Origin: Devosia epidermidihirudinis
Lineage (GTDB): Bacteria; Pseudomonadota; Alphaproteobacteria; Rhizobiales; Devosiaceae
NCBI RefSeq assembly: GCF_000971295.1
Contig: NZ_LANJ01000046.1
Coordinates: 62,001 to 126,000 of the forward strand
Reading direction: 5' to 3'
DNA length: 64,000 bases
Within the stretch, counting starts at the first letter, position 1. Each line of letters starts with the position of its first letter. Made by a program: the position numbers and the translations under genes. Under the pieces are notes generated by a model. That model ran no database searches. It was given only the letters and a program-made list of their open reading frames with translations, and had not been told where the DNA came from. Positions 44,622 through 53,966 of the stretch are shown here, in pieces.

Positions 44622-45236
44622 CTAGAAGCGGAAGTTGAGGCCGGCCTTGATCGAATGATTGACCAGGTCATCAGAGTAGTTGGTGCCAGCAATGGTGGTC
44701 GGCACGTTGTCGAGACGCATCTGGGTGTATTCCAGCTTGGCCGACAGGTTGCTGGTGATGCTCTGCTCCACGCCGCCACCAAAAATCCAGCCACCCTGCC
44801 AAGCAGCCTTGGAGCTGACATTGCCCTGCGGGTCGAGGCGAGCAACGCCATAGCCGGCGGTCGCATAAAGCATGGTGCGGTCCAGCGCGAGACCGGCTTT
44901 GAGCTTGGCTGCTGCGGACCAGTCCTGGGTCAGCTCGCCGCCTGCGCTGGTCTGATAGCTCCGGCCATGAAGATAGCCGCCTTCCAGTTCCGCGCCGATC
45001 ACGCCGGGGCCGATCTGCAGATTGTAACCGGCCACTGCGCCACCCTGCAGGGTTACGTCCGAAAACGGGCTGCCAATTTCGCTTGGGGCCAGGCCGCCAT
45101 AGACGCCGGCGTAAAAGCCGCTCCAGTCAAAGGCGGACCCATAGGTTCCATAGTTCTGCGCGTGGGCTGCTGTGGCCGATCCTACCGCGGCAATTACCGC
45201 AAGCGCCGCCAGGCGCAGTACATTTTTTCCGTTCAT
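44622..45236 (-). CDS. Outer-membrane beta-barrel protein (Omp25/31-like)
   Basis: A 204-residue protein with a signal peptide (cleaved after AHAQ, about residue 27) and an eight-strand-type barrel. It begins with FDWSGFYAGVYGGLA, a hallmark of Hyphomicrobiales Omp25/31 and porin-family opacity proteins, and ends with the C-terminal aromatic IKAGLNFRF needed for barrel assembly. It likely gives outer-membrane stability or surface interaction. Confidence 0.92.
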   Translation of the reverse strand: MNGKNVLRLAALAVIAAVGSATAAHAQNYGTYGSAFDWSGFYAGVYGGLAPSEIGSPFSDVTLQGGAVAGYNLQIGPGVIGAELEGGYLHGRSYQTSAGGELTQDWSAAAKLKAGLALDRTMLYATAGYGVARLDPQGNVSSKAAWQGGWIFGGGVEQSITSNLSAKLEYTQMRLDNVPTTIAGTNYSDDLVNHSIKAGLNFRF

Positions 45237-45410
45237 TTGCTGAACTCCATATGGCGCCAGACCTGAGCCTGCGCGGTACGCGTGGATGATCGCGGGACAA
45301 ACTGCCCGCCAACACGCGTGCCATTTTGCCGTCGGGACTTACGGCAATATTACATGATGGATTTTTTGGAACGGGATGGTGGGGCAGAGCTCAACCTGCG
45401 CCGCAATGGG

Positions 45411-45437
45411 GCGATTGGCGCAGTGGGCGCCAATCGC
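45411..45437 (-). terminator. Hairpin downstream of the secreted multidomain gene
   Basis: A perfect 11-bp stem GCGATTGGCGC / GCGCCAATCGC with a five-base loop, ten bases past the stop of the leftward gene at 45447. There is no U-tract, so termination is only plausible. Confidence 0.4.
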
Positions 45438-45446
45438 TCAAAGCAT

Positions 45447-48170
45447 TTAGTCCTGTGGCACGAGGGGCAGGCCATTGGCCTGCCAGGCTTCGGCGCCGCC
45501 GCGATACCACTGGGCGTTCCAGCCAAGCAGGCCGGCACGCAGGGCGGCGTTGTAGGCGGAACGGTCCTGCAGGCTCTTGCCGAAAAACACCACGGGCAAC
45601 GACTTGTCGTTGGTGGTTTCCTCGGTGAGCCAGCTGTCGACAATCTTCTGGAAGCTATCGGTTACGCTGCCATCCTTGCCGGCGTCCACCACGGTATAGG
45701 CACCTGGAATCGTGTCCATCTTGCCGCTGGTGTCGATCAGCAGCATGGGCGTGGAATCACCGAACATTTTTGCCAAGTCGGCCGTGGTCAGCACTTTGGC
45801 GCGCGGATGGGTGCGCGGGGTGGGCCCGGCATAGGGCGACGGGAACAGCACATTGGTGCCCGGAATACCGAAGTCGACCTCTTCATCGGCCAGATTGGCA
45901 CGGGCGCCGATCGCTGCAATCGAGGCACGCGCGTCGCTGGCGTCGGCATTGGCGGTGGTGCTCGAGCTTGCATTGGACGAGGTCGAGGCCGCCGCGCTGG
46001 TCTCGATGCCGCCCTTGGTCCCCATTTCCACGTCCGAGATCATGATCGCCAGATCTTCGATCAGGTCGTAGCACATGGTGATCGTGCCCTCGCGCGGGCT
46101 GTACCAGGCGTTGAGCTCGCCGCAATCCTTGTAGATGACCTTCAGCCCACGTGGCAGGGCGTAGGTCTTGGCCAGATCATCGGCAAATCCAGTAATGCCT
46201 TCGGAGAACGCCTCAGTGATAAACCGCCCAATGCGCGATTGGGACGGCTCAAAAACCACTTCGATGCCGGCCCCCGGTGCATTGGCCGGCAGCAGCCCCT
46301 CAGGATGCCAAGCGTCGACGCGGGTGTAGGGGGCGAGAATCGTGCGCCACGCGCGGCTCTGCCGGGTAAACTCTTCCTCGCAGCGTCCCAGGGTGCGCTC
46401 ATCCATATCCACTTCGGCCGCGATGCTCGAATAGAGCTCGGGATTGCCGCCATAGATCACGCAGAACACGTTGCGGAAGCGCTTGAGGTCGCCCGTATGT
46501 TCGTCCTGCCAGGGCGTCGAGCTGCCACGCGCCTCGTTGATTAGGCCGCCATAGTACCAGGGCAGGGCGGAATAGATCGCGACCTGCCTCCCGATGGCGT
46601 CGATCTTGGGGTCACCCGATGGGTACATCGTCGGGTCAACCACCTTCAGCGCCGAGAAAATATCCACGGCATCTTCTTCAGGGCCCGTGGAGGGCACCTG
46701 CAATTCGCCGATCAGCGCATGACCAAATTCGTGCATGAAAATGCCATTGGTGATGCCCAGATAGACGCCAATAATGCGGCTTTCCTCGCCCCCGAACATC
46801 GGCAGAGGGCCTTCGTCCGAGCTGGTCGACGCGCCCGATGCCGGCGCTGCCGCCGAAGACGCGCCGCTTGCGCCACCCGATGAAATGCTGAAGCCGCCGA
46901 AGTAAAACTCGCCGCGTTCATAGGCCAGGATGCCGATATCGGCGCCCAGCGATGGGTGGCCCTCAACGACGCCGATGGACTTCCCGTTGAGGAAAAACTC
47001 GCCGCGCCCGGTGCGCTCGACAAACTCCAGCACGTCGCTGCCGTCGCCCTTGGCGGCATTGGGTACCAGGCCAATTTCGGTTGCTTTGCCGTCTGCCGCA
47101 AAGCACAGCACCAGGCCCTCGCGTGCTGCGGTGATTTCCCCCAGGCATGAAGTGGCGCCGTCTTCGCTTTCGATGACGATGCCCGCTGCCGATTTCGAGA
47201 AGTCGCTGGCCTTCTTGCCCTGGGGCGGCAGGATGCCGACCTCAAGTCGTGTCACCCGCTCGCCATTGCCGACCGGGCCGGCATGCACGGTGAAATAGTT
47301 CTCGCTCGACGCCTTTTCGTCGTTGACCAGCACCGCCCAATTGCCCTCAAAGGCAAGCTGCCAGCCGTCCCTGTCGGGAGCCGAAATGATGGTATCGGCC
47401 AGTGGCCCCATAATTCCGGCCATGCGGGTGGCCGCATCCGTGCTGCCAGCGGGCACGCTATCGCTGGCCGTGCCCTGGCCTGATGTTGCAGCGCCCGCAC
47501 CACCCTTGGGTGGCAAGCCGCCGCTATCGCTCGATGTTGATCCACCCTTGGGGGGCAGGCCTGAGCCACTCGCCTGGGCCTTTTCCTCGACGATCGACAC
47601 ATCGGCGATACCGAAAGTACCGCGTTCATAGGCCATGATGCCCAGCTCGCCGCCCAGAGCAGAGGCCGCGTCGACATCGCCAATGGCTGTGCCATTGAGA
47701 AAGAATCGCGCCATGCCGGGGATTTCGAGCATCTCGATGATGTCGCTGCCGTCCATCTTGGCGGCATTGGCGACGCTCGCGATGTTCTGCCGCTTGCCGT
47801 CGATCAGGCAAAACAGGTTTGCGGTGGCACTGGCCGTGATTTCCATCAGGCAGAGGTCGTTCTTGGTGACGTGGCGCGCCAAAATCCCGATGGCCGCGTC
47901 CGGGATCTTGGAGTTCAGCGACACATTGACCGAGGTGGTGCGCCCGCTTTCTGGCGGTGGGCCGGCATTGATCACCAGCGTCTGCTCGGATTCGGCCTCG
48001 GCATCATTGCGCAGCACGTACCAGCCGTCTTGCGAACCACCCTTCCAACCCTTCAGCAATTGCTGGGGAACGGTGCCAGACAGGGGCCCTAATTCTTCCT
48101 GAGCCACGGCGTGGGTCATCGGGGCGAGTGCCAAGATGGCAAGAGAGAATACGAATTTAGCGGCGTTCAT
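45447..48170 (-). CDS. Large secreted protein: duplicated jelly-roll-like domain, DUF4344 zinc-peptidase domain, inactive rhodanese-like domain
   Basis: A 907-residue exported protein (signal peptide 1-23, ending AVAQ). Residues about 35-200 and 255-430 are two similar domains, each ending FFLNGxxIGxV...GILAYERGxFxxxxxSI, like DUF1080/LamG jelly rolls. They are joined by a low-complexity linker with two GLPPKGG units. Residues about 455-710 are a DUF4344-type metallopeptidase: HEFGH at 480-484, GPEEDAVDIFSAL after it, QDEHTGDLKRFRNVFCVIYG, and CGELNAWY near 683. A Ser/Ala-rich linker leads to a rhodanese-like fold (about 789-905). There the loop reads VVFFGKSLQDRS and the catalytic Cys is absent. 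ATG 48170 has AGGAAACAG upstream. Which combination of carbohydrate binding and proteolysis it performs is unknown. Confidence 0.75.
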   Translation of the reverse strand: MNAAKFVFSLAILALAPMTHAVAQEELGPLSGTVPQQLLKGWKGGSQDGWYVLRNDAEAESEQTLVINAGPPPESGRTTSVNVSLNSKIPDAAIGILARHVTKNDLCLMEITASATANLFCLIDGKRQNIASVANAAKMDGSDIIEMLEIPGMARFFLNGTAIGDVDAASALGGELGIMAYERGTFGIADVSIVEEKAQASGSGLPPKGGSTSSDSGGLPPKGGAGAATSGQGTASDSVPAGSTDAATRMAGIMGPLADTIISAPDRDGWQLAFEGNWAVLVNDEKASSENYFTVHAGPVGNGERVTRLEVGILPPQGKKASDFSKSAAGIVIESEDGATSCLGEITAAREGLVLCFAADGKATEIGLVPNAAKGDGSDVLEFVERTGRGEFFLNGKSIGVVEGHPSLGADIGILAYERGEFYFGGFSISSGGASGASSAAAPASGASTSSDEGPLPMFGGEESRIIGVYLGITNGIFMHEFGHALIGELQVPSTGPEEDAVDIFSALKVVDPTMYPSGDPKIDAIGRQVAIYSALPWYYGGLINEARGSSTPWQDEHTGDLKRFRNVFCVIYGGNPELYSSIAAEVDMDERTLGRCEEEFTRQSRAWRTILAPYTRVDAWHPEGLLPANAPGAGIEVVFEPSQSRIGRFITEAFSEGITGFADDLAKTYALPRGLKVIYKDCGELNAWYSPREGTITMCYDLIEDLAIMISDVEMGTKGGIETSAAASTSSNASSSTTANADASDARASIAAIGARANLADEEVDFGIPGTNVLFPSPYAGPTPRTHPRAKVLTTADLAKMFGDSTPMLLIDTSGKMDTIPGAYTVVDAGKDGSVTDSFQKIVDSWLTEETTNDKSLPVVFFGKSLQDRSAYNAALRAGLLGWNAQWYRGGAEAWQANGLPLVPQD

Positions 48171-48429
48171 TCTGTTTCCTAGACATCCAACTTGCCGCCA
48201 GAAATGTGAAGAGCAGGGGGCCTCAACCCCTGGCAAACAGCCGCTCCCCAGCGGTACGGACAACCCCGCACCAGGCACTTCTGGCACTCGCACTTTTCCT
48301 AAGACGTACCAGATGAATAGGTCCTTGGGCGCCATCGCGCAATTTTTTTGGGACACCAAAGTGGGTGTAGCGCGATCACAAAGTTAATGTGCCGCACCGT
48401 CGGCGATGCGGCGCAACTCGCCCGCCGCA

Positions 48430-48491
48430 TTGTCACAAGATCGTCGTCCAATTGTCGGTGAACCGTCACCGCATGGAATCCTAGCTGTCAA
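48430..48491 (+). promoter_or_regulatory. Array of PhoB half sites upstream of ugpB
   Basis: Seven-base units recur at exact 11-base steps: TTGTCAC (48430), TCGTCGT (48441), TTGTCGG (48452), CCGTCAC (48463), then, skipping one step, CTGTCAA (48485). The PhoB consensus is CTGTCAT repeated with 11-base periodicity. It ends 60 bases before the ugpB start, consistent with phosphate-starvation activation of glycerol-3-phosphate uptake. Confidence 0.75.
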
Positions 48492-48551
48492 TTAGACCGC
48501 CTAGATGTCCGGCCGCCGCCTCAAGGCAATCCTTTCGGAGACAGGCCCAAA

Positions 48552-49892
48552 ATGACATTCAACCGGCTGCTCGGCGCAGCAACCACCGTCGCAGCGCTCG
48601 CGCTGGCAACTGCCCCCACTCTGGCTCAGACCAAGTTCGAATTCTGGTATGGCCTTTCGGGCGACCTTTCCGACCGTATCCAGGACATGTGCAAGGACTT
48701 CAACGCGTCCCAGGCCGATTACGAAATCGTCTGCGTCAGCCAGGACAACTACGAAGCAAACCTGCAGAACACCATCGCGGCTTTCCGCGCCAACAAGCAG
48801 CCAACCATCGCGCAGATCAGCGACGGCGGCACTGTTGATCTGATGCTCTCGGGCGCCTACCTGCCCGTGCGTCAGCTGATGGAAGAAAACGGCTACGACA
48901 TCAATTGGGAAGACTACTTCTCGGGCGTCGCATCCTATTTCGCCACCTCGACCGGCGAACTGCTGGCCATGCCGTTCAACAACTCGACCGCAATGTTCTA
49001 CTACAACACCGATGCGCTGAAGGCCGTTGGTTTTGAAGGCGCCCCAGAGACCTGGGAACAGGTCGAAAAGATCGCCCGCGATCTGAAGGCTGCTGGCTAT
49101 GATTGCCCAGTCGCATTCGACCCGACCGGCCAGTGGCAGTGGTGGGAGCAGTTCTCTGCCATCCACAACCAGCCAATCGCCTCCAACGGTAACGGCTATG
49201 GCGGTCTCGACGCCGAAGTGCTCTTCAACCAGGGCAAGTTCGTCGATCAGCTCGGCTGGTTCAAGAAGATGTACGACGAGGGTCTGTTCGTCGTGAAGTC
49301 GAAGGCCACCGGCGACACCGCCAACGACGCTTTCGTCAATGCACGCTGCCAGATGAGCTCGAGCTCGGTTGCCGACCACGGCTTCATCGGCAAGCAGGCC
49401 GTCGAAGGCATGCATTGGGACGTTGCCATGCTCCCAGTCTGGGAAGGCACCGAACGCCAGAACTCGCTGGTTGGTGGCGCCGCTCTCTGGACCCTCAAGG
49501 GCAAGTCGGCTGAAGAATACAAGGGCGCTGCTGCGTTCTACGCCTTCATCGCCAAGCCAGAACAGGCTGAATGGTGGTCGACCGTTACCGGCTACATCCC
49601 AGTGACCAACTCGGGCTACGACGCCATGGTTGCCAAGGGCTTCTACAGCGAAGCGCCATACAAGGGCCGTGAACTCGCTCTCAAGAGCCTGACCTTCACC
49701 CCGCCATCCGAATACACCCGCGGCGTGCGCCTCGGCAATTTCGGTGCCGTCCGCAAGGAAATCCAGGACGCAATGAGCGCCGTGCTCTTCAACAACGTTC
49801 CTGTCCAGCAGGCGCTTGATGACGCAGCCACCCGCAGCAACGAAGTGCTCCGCAAGTTCGAAGCCACCTACGCTGGCAAGACGCTCCCATAA
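48552..49892 (+). CDS. ugpB: Glycerol-3-phosphate ABC transporter substrate-binding protein
   Basis: A 446-residue periplasmic protein with a signal peptide (cleaved after TLAQ, about residue 26). It has family text FEFWYGLSGDLSDRIQDMCKDFNASQ, PFNNSTAMFYYNTDALK and SRCQM-like NARCQMSSSS (quoted in parts), all as in UgpB, which binds sn-glycerol 3-phosphate and glycerophosphodiesters. It is first of ugpBAEC and lies behind a PhoB-type array. A terminator-like hairpin follows. Relatives bind other polyol phosphates, so the ligand is inferred from the whole operon. Confidence 0.92.
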   Translation: MTFNRLLGAATTVAALALATAPTLAQTKFEFWYGLSGDLSDRIQDMCKDFNASQADYEIVCVSQDNYEANLQNTIAAFRANKQPTIAQISDGGTVDLMLSGAYLPVRQLMEENGYDINWEDYFSGVASYFATSTGELLAMPFNNSTAMFYYNTDALKAVGFEGAPETWEQVEKIARDLKAAGYDCPVAFDPTGQWQWWEQFSAIHNQPIASNGNGYGGLDAEVLFNQGKFVDQLGWFKKMYDEGLFVVKSKATGDTANDAFVNARCQMSSSSVADHGFIGKQAVEGMHWDVAMLPVWEGTERQNSLVGGAALWTLKGKSAEEYKGAAAFYAFIAKPEQAEWWSTVTGYIPVTNSGYDAMVAKGFYSEAPYKGRELALKSLTFTPPSEYTRGVRLGNFGAVRKEIQDAMSAVLFNNVPVQQALDDAATRSNEVLRKFEATYAGKTLP

Positions 49893-49910
49893 GCCTTTCC
49901 GATCATGACG

Positions 49911-49946
49911 GCGCGGACGGTTCTGCCGTCCGCGCCACCTTTTTTC
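49911..49946 (+). terminator. Partial terminator between ugpB and ugpA
   Basis: A perfect 11-bp stem GGCGCGGACGG / CCGTCCGCGCC, loop TTCTG, then ACCTTTTTT. It lies 18 bases after ugpB and 20 before the ugpA ATG, so the permease genes probably rely on read-through, giving binding protein in excess. Confidence 0.8.
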
Positions 49947-49966
49947 TCCACTGAGGCAGACGGCTC

Positions 49967-50851
49967 ATGGAACGACGCGCATATTATCGCAACGGCACGC
50001 TGCCCTGGCTGCTGATCGCCCCCCAGCTCATCCTTGTGCTGGTGTTCTTTTACTGGCCAACGTCGCAGGCTCTCTATTGGGCGTTCACGCTTGAACAACC
50101 TTGGGGCGGCGGCAATAGCTGGGTTGGCTTGTCCAACTTCCTGTCCATTTTCGGTGATGGCCGCTATTGGGCCACTGTCGGTCGCAGCGCGTTTTACGCT
50201 ATTGCAGCCACCGGCATCTCCATGGTCATCGCTCTGACCCTGGCCATGTTCGCCGACCGCGCCCTCAAGGGCACCAAGCTGTTCCAGTCGGTGTTTGTCT
50301 GGCCCTACGCCATTGCCGCACCCGCTGCTGGCGTGGCCTTCCGCTTCATCTTCGCGCCAGAGGCCGGCATTATCGGCTCGATCAACGAGATGTGGCCCGG
50401 CATCTGGAATCCCGCCACCAATGGCGGCCACGCCCTCGCCATGGTCATCGTCTGCCACGCCTGGCTTGGCATCGGTTACAATTTCATCTTCTTCCTGGCT
50501 GCCCTGCAGATGCTGCCGCGCTCGCTCACCGAGGCTGGTGCCATGGATGGTGCGCGTCCGTTCCAGCGCATGATCGACCTGCAACTGCCGCTGATCGCGC
50601 CGACCGTGTTCTTCCTTTTGATCATGAACCTGATATCGAGCTTCACCGACAGCTTCGGCCTGATCGACGTGATGACCGAGGGTGGCCCGATCAATTCCAC
50701 CGAAGTGATGGTCTACAAGCTCTATGTCGATGGCTTCAAAGGCCTCGATTACTCGGGCGCCGCCGCGCAGTCCATCGTGCTCATGCTTCTCGTCATCGCG
50801 CTCACTTTCGTCCAGTTCCGCTGGGTCGAAAAGCGCGTCCATTACAACTGA
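49967..50851 (+). CDS. ugpA: Glycerol-3-phosphate ABC transporter permease UgpA
   Basis: A 294-residue inner-membrane protein with six predicted helices. The EAA loop is near residue 185 (LTEAGAMDGARPFQRMIDLQLPLI, quoted in part). It begins YYRNGTLPWLLIAPQLILVLVFFYWP as in UgpA. The ATG has TGAGGCAG upstream. ugpE follows nine bases later. Confidence 0.93.
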   Translation: MERRAYYRNGTLPWLLIAPQLILVLVFFYWPTSQALYWAFTLEQPWGGGNSWVGLSNFLSIFGDGRYWATVGRSAFYAIAATGISMVIALTLAMFADRALKGTKLFQSVFVWPYAIAAPAAGVAFRFIFAPEAGIIGSINEMWPGIWNPATNGGHALAMVIVCHAWLGIGYNFIFFLAALQMLPRSLTEAGAMDGARPFQRMIDLQLPLIAPTVFFLLIMNLISSFTDSFGLIDVMTEGGPINSTEVMVYKLYVDGFKGLDYSGAAAQSIVLMLLVIALTFVQFRWVEKRVHYN

Positions 50852-50860
50852 GGACGCGCC

Positions 50861-51778
50861 ATGATTGAACGCTCCCCCATCTTCAACATCGTCACCTACG
50901 CGACGATGATCCTTGGTCTGCTGCTCGTTCTGACGCCGTTCTGGATCGTCATCGTGGCGGGCAGCCTGTCCCTGCAGGAAGTCAGCCAGGTGCCGCTCAA
51001 GCTCTGGCCATCGAACCACCTGCTGGAAAACCTGGAAGTCGCGTGGACCCGTGCCGATCTCGGCCCCAAGATGATCAATTCCCTGATCGTCGCGGTCGGT
51101 GTCACCGTGGGCAAGATCACGCTGGCGGCTTTGTCGGCCTTCTCCATCGTGTTCTTCAACTACCGCGCCCGCATGCTCTGCTTCTGGCTGATTTTCATCA
51201 CCCTGATGCTGCCGCTCGAAGTGCGTATCGTGCCGACCTATTCGATTGCCGCCAATGCGCTGCAGCCGTTCCAGGTTATTCTCGACACGCTGGGCATCAC
51301 CTGGCTGGTGGAAACCGTGTCTGGCGTGCGCGTTGGTCTCGAGTGGAACCTGCTGAACTCCTATACCGGCCTCATCCTGCCTCTGGTGGCGACGGCAACC
51401 GGCACGTTCCTGTATCGTCAGTTCTTCATGACCATTCCGGACGAGCTGGTCGAAGCCTCCAAGATGGACGGCTCGGGCCCGCTGCGCTTCTTCTTTGAAG
51501 TGCTGCTGCCACTCAGCCGCACCAACATGCTGGCGCTGGCCACCATCATGTTCGTCTCCAGCTGGAACCAGTATCTCTGGCCGCTGCTCATCACCACCGA
51601 CCGCGCCAATTTCGGCACCGTCGTCATGCAGCTCAAAGCCCTCATCCCCGCCCAGAACGGTACGCCCGACTGGAACGTCACCATGGCGGGTGCCCTCATT
51701 ATCATGCTGCCGCCCCTGCTTGTCGTTGCCCTGATGCAGCGCTGGTTCGTGCGTGGCCTCATCTCCCGCGACAAGTGA
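50861..51778 (+). CDS. ugpE: Glycerol-3-phosphate ABC transporter permease UgpE
   Basis: A 305-residue inner-membrane partner of UgpA with six helices and the EAA loop [20 protein letters not shown]. The phrases [12 protein letters not shown] and [12 protein letters not shown] are typical of UgpE. ATG 50861 is nine bases after ugpA; ugpC follows eight bases on. Confidence 0.94.
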   Translation: MIERSPIFNIVTYATMILGLLLVLTPFWIVIVAGSLSLQEVSQVPLKLWPSNHLLENLEVAWTRADLGPKMINSLIVAVGVTVGKITLAALSAFSIVFFNYRARMLCFWLIFITLMLPLEVRIVPTYSIAANALQPFQVILDTLGITWLVETVSGVRVGLEWNLLNSYTGLILPLVATATGTFLYRQFFMTIPDELVEASKMDGSGPLRFFFEVLLPLSRTNMLALATIMFVSSWNQYLWPLLITTDRANFGTVVMQLKALIPAQNGTPDWNVTMAGALIIMLPPLLVVALMQRWFVRGLISRDK

Positions 51779-51786
51779 GACCCATT

Positions 51787-52899
51787 ATGACCGCCATCAC
51801 TCTCTCCAGCGTCAAAAAGCGCTACCAGAAAACCGATGTCGTGCACGGCGTGGACGTCGAGATCGAATCCGGCGAGTTCGTCGTCATTCTCGGGCCATCG
51901 GGCTGCGGCAAGTCGACCCTGCTGCGCATGATCGCTGGCCTCGAAGAAATCACCTCGGGCACCATCGCCATTGGCGATACCGTGGTGAACAACCTCGAGC
52001 CCCGCGAACGCGGCTGCGCCATGGTGTTCCAGAACTATGCGCTCTACCCCCATATGAGCGTCGCCCAGAACATCGGTTATGCGCTCAAGGTTGCCGGCAT
52101 GCCGCGCGCCGAACGCGACGCCAAGGTGCTCAAGGTTGCCAAATCGGTCAGCCTCGAACCCTATCTGGATCGCAAGCCCGGCGAACTCTCCGGCGGTCAG
52201 CGTCAGCGCGTCGCCATGGCCCGCGCCATGGTGCGTGAGCCCAAGGTGTTCCTGTTCGACGAACCCTTCTCCAACCTCGATGCCAAGCTGCGCGTCGCCA
52301 TGCGCGCCGAAGTGCGCAGCCTGCATCGTGGCCTTGGCGTCACCTCGGTCTTCGTGACCCACGATCAGACCGAAGCCATGACTCTGGCTGATCGCCTCAT
52401 CATCATGAATGCAGGCGTCGTCGAACAGGTCGGCAAGCCCAGCGAAGTCTACAACCGCCCGGCAAGCCTGTTCGTGGCTGACTTTATCGGTTCGCCCGCC
52501 ATGAATCTGGTGCGCGGCTTCTTTGCCGATGATGGCTATTTCCGCCACGGCAAGGGCGGCATGATCCACCTGCCAACCATCGCGCCCAATCTGCTGAGCA
52601 AGGAAGTCTCAGTCGGCGTTCGCCCCGAAAACGTCCGCCGCGTTCCCGCCGGCACCAAGGGCGCCATCAATGCCGTGGTCGACTACATCGAAGAATTGGG
52701 CGCATCTCGCCTGATCTATGCCGATGTCGACGGCAGCCGCATCGTCGCGGTCGATAGCGCCAACGACGCGCTGGGCACTGGCATGCCGGTCCACTTCGCC
52801 TTCGACACCGCCGACCTGCACGTCTTCAGCAATGACGATGGCCGCCGCCTCGATATCGCTACTGGCCTTGCTGCCACCGCTGCACTCATCAACGCCTGA
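51787..52899 (+). CDS. ugpC: Glycerol-3-phosphate ABC transporter ATP-binding protein UgpC
   Basis: A 370-residue ATPase of the MalK/UgpC class. Walker A is GPSGCGKST near residue 37, the Q-loop [13 protein letters not shown], the signature [14 protein letters not shown], Walker [14 protein letters not shown] and the H-loop VTHDQ. The C-terminal TOBE region (from about 240) carries [11 protein letters not shown] 51787 is chosen over an upstream in-frame codon that overlaps ugpE. Confidence 0.95.
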   Translation: MTAITLSSVKKRYQKTDVVHGVDVEIESGEFVVILGPSGCGKSTLLRMIAGLEEITSGTIAIGDTVVNNLEPRERGCAMVFQNYALYPHMSVAQNIGYALKVAGMPRAERDAKVLKVAKSVSLEPYLDRKPGELSGGQRQRVAMARAMVREPKVFLFDEPFSNLDAKLRVAMRAEVRSLHRGLGVTSVFVTHDQTEAMTLADRLIIMNAGVVEQVGKPSEVYNRPASLFVADFIGSPAMNLVRGFFADDGYFRHGKGGMIHLPTIAPNLLSKEVSVGVRPENVRRVPAGTKGAINAVVDYIEELGASRLIYADVDGSRIVAVDSANDALGTGMPVHFAFDTADLHVFSNDDGRRLDIATGLAATAALINA

Positions 52900-52913
52900 T
52901 CGGGAGATCACCA

Positions 52914-53825
52914 ATGGGCAATATTATCGCCACCGGCTTCAATTCCGGTTCAGACGACGGCGAGCTTTTCAGCCTTGAAGAAGACCTGCGTCACCTCGCC
53001 GATATCGGCGTCGATACGGTCGAGCTGGGCCTCACCAGCATCGATCTGATCTCGGGTGGCCGCATCCTGCCAGAGCGCCTGCAGCGCCTGCTGGCCATCA
53101 CCAGCCAGTTCGACTTCCGCTACACCGTGCACGGCCTGGTCTCGTCCAACTTCATGGATCCCGACACGGCGCCGTTCCAGATGCAGGCAGCCAAGGCGCT
53201 GGTCGAACTCTGTGATCGCGTAGATGCCCGCATTCTCGTTCAGCATGGCGGCGCGCTGCGTGCCGATCAGCTGCATGAGCGGGCCGGGGCCGACAATCGC
53301 GAACGCGAAGCGCTGACCGAACTGGCCGAATTTGCCCGCCCCTATGGCGTGCGGATCGCGCTGGAAAACATCTTCACCACTGAGCTTGGCCAATACCGCC
53401 AGACCCCGGCCGAGGTCGCCGAAACCGTCAAGGCGGTGAACCACCCCAACGTGGTGGCACTGATCGACTTCAGCCACGCCTATATCGAAAGCACCTATAA
53501 GGGCCTCAATTTCCGCGAGCAGATCGCTGCGATGGCGCCCGTCGCCGGGCACCTGCATGTCCATGACAGCTTTGGTCGGCCTCAGGCCTTCTACAAGGCG
53601 TTCCACCTGCAGGAAAACACGGCCATGGGCATCGGCGATCTGCACATGCCGCTCGGCTGGGGCGACATTGACTGGGACTCGATCTTTGCCGAGCTCACCT
53701 TCCTGCCCGACACGGTCATGATGATGGAAATCGGCAAGCGCCACCGCAGCGAGCAGCCCGAAAGCCTGCGCCGCGCCCGCCAGCTGGCCGGGCTCGACCA
53801 GCCTGCTGCCGCAGCCGCACAGTAA
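52914..53825 (+). CDS. TIM-barrel sugar-phosphate isomerase/epimerase-like protein in the ugp operon
   Basis: A 303-residue xylose-isomerase-like TIM barrel (AP_endonuc_2 family). Predicted metal ligands are all present: Glu in RIALENIF, Asp/His in LIDFSHAYI, His in HLHVHDSFG and Glu in MMMEIGKR. It starts 14 bases after ugpC with GGGAG upstream, so it is co-transcribed. Many ugp operons end instead with the glycerophosphodiesterase ugpQ; this unrelated metal-dependent barrel sits in its place. It could be an isomerase, epimerase or phosphodiesterase acting on the imported compound. Confidence 0.82.
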   Translation: MGNIIATGFNSGSDDGELFSLEEDLRHLADIGVDTVELGLTSIDLISGGRILPERLQRLLAITSQFDFRYTVHGLVSSNFMDPDTAPFQMQAAKALVELCDRVDARILVQHGGALRADQLHERAGADNREREALTELAEFARPYGVRIALENIFTTELGQYRQTPAEVAETVKAVNHPNVVALIDFSHAYIESTYKGLNFREQIAAMAPVAGHLHVHDSFGRPQAFYKAFHLQENTAMGIGDLHMPLGWGDIDWDSIFAELTFLPDTVMMMEIGKRHRSEQPESLRRARQLAGLDQPAAAAAQ

Positions 53826-53830
53826 GCATT

Positions 53831-53864
53831 CGCCGGGGTCGATCCACCGCGTTCGACCCCGGCG
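53831..53864 (+). terminator. Hairpin at the end of the ugp operon
   Basis: A perfect 12-bp stem CGCCGGGGTCGA / TCGACCCCGGCG with a ten-base loop, five bases after the TIM-barrel stop. No U-tract follows, so it may be a processing or Rho-linked end. Confidence 0.55.
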
Positions 53865-53966
53865 CACTGGCTAACGAAGTCTTGCTCACCCTCGCGCAAA
53901 TCAAGCCATCTTCGGAACTCCGGTTTCACCGCTGCCTGCTAGCTTCGCCGTCAAGGTAGGGTGCCG

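Noticed and set aside
45282..46544. A 420-codon frame antisense to the secreted multidomain gene
   Set aside because: Gly/Arg/His-rich shadow without recognisable domain or start.
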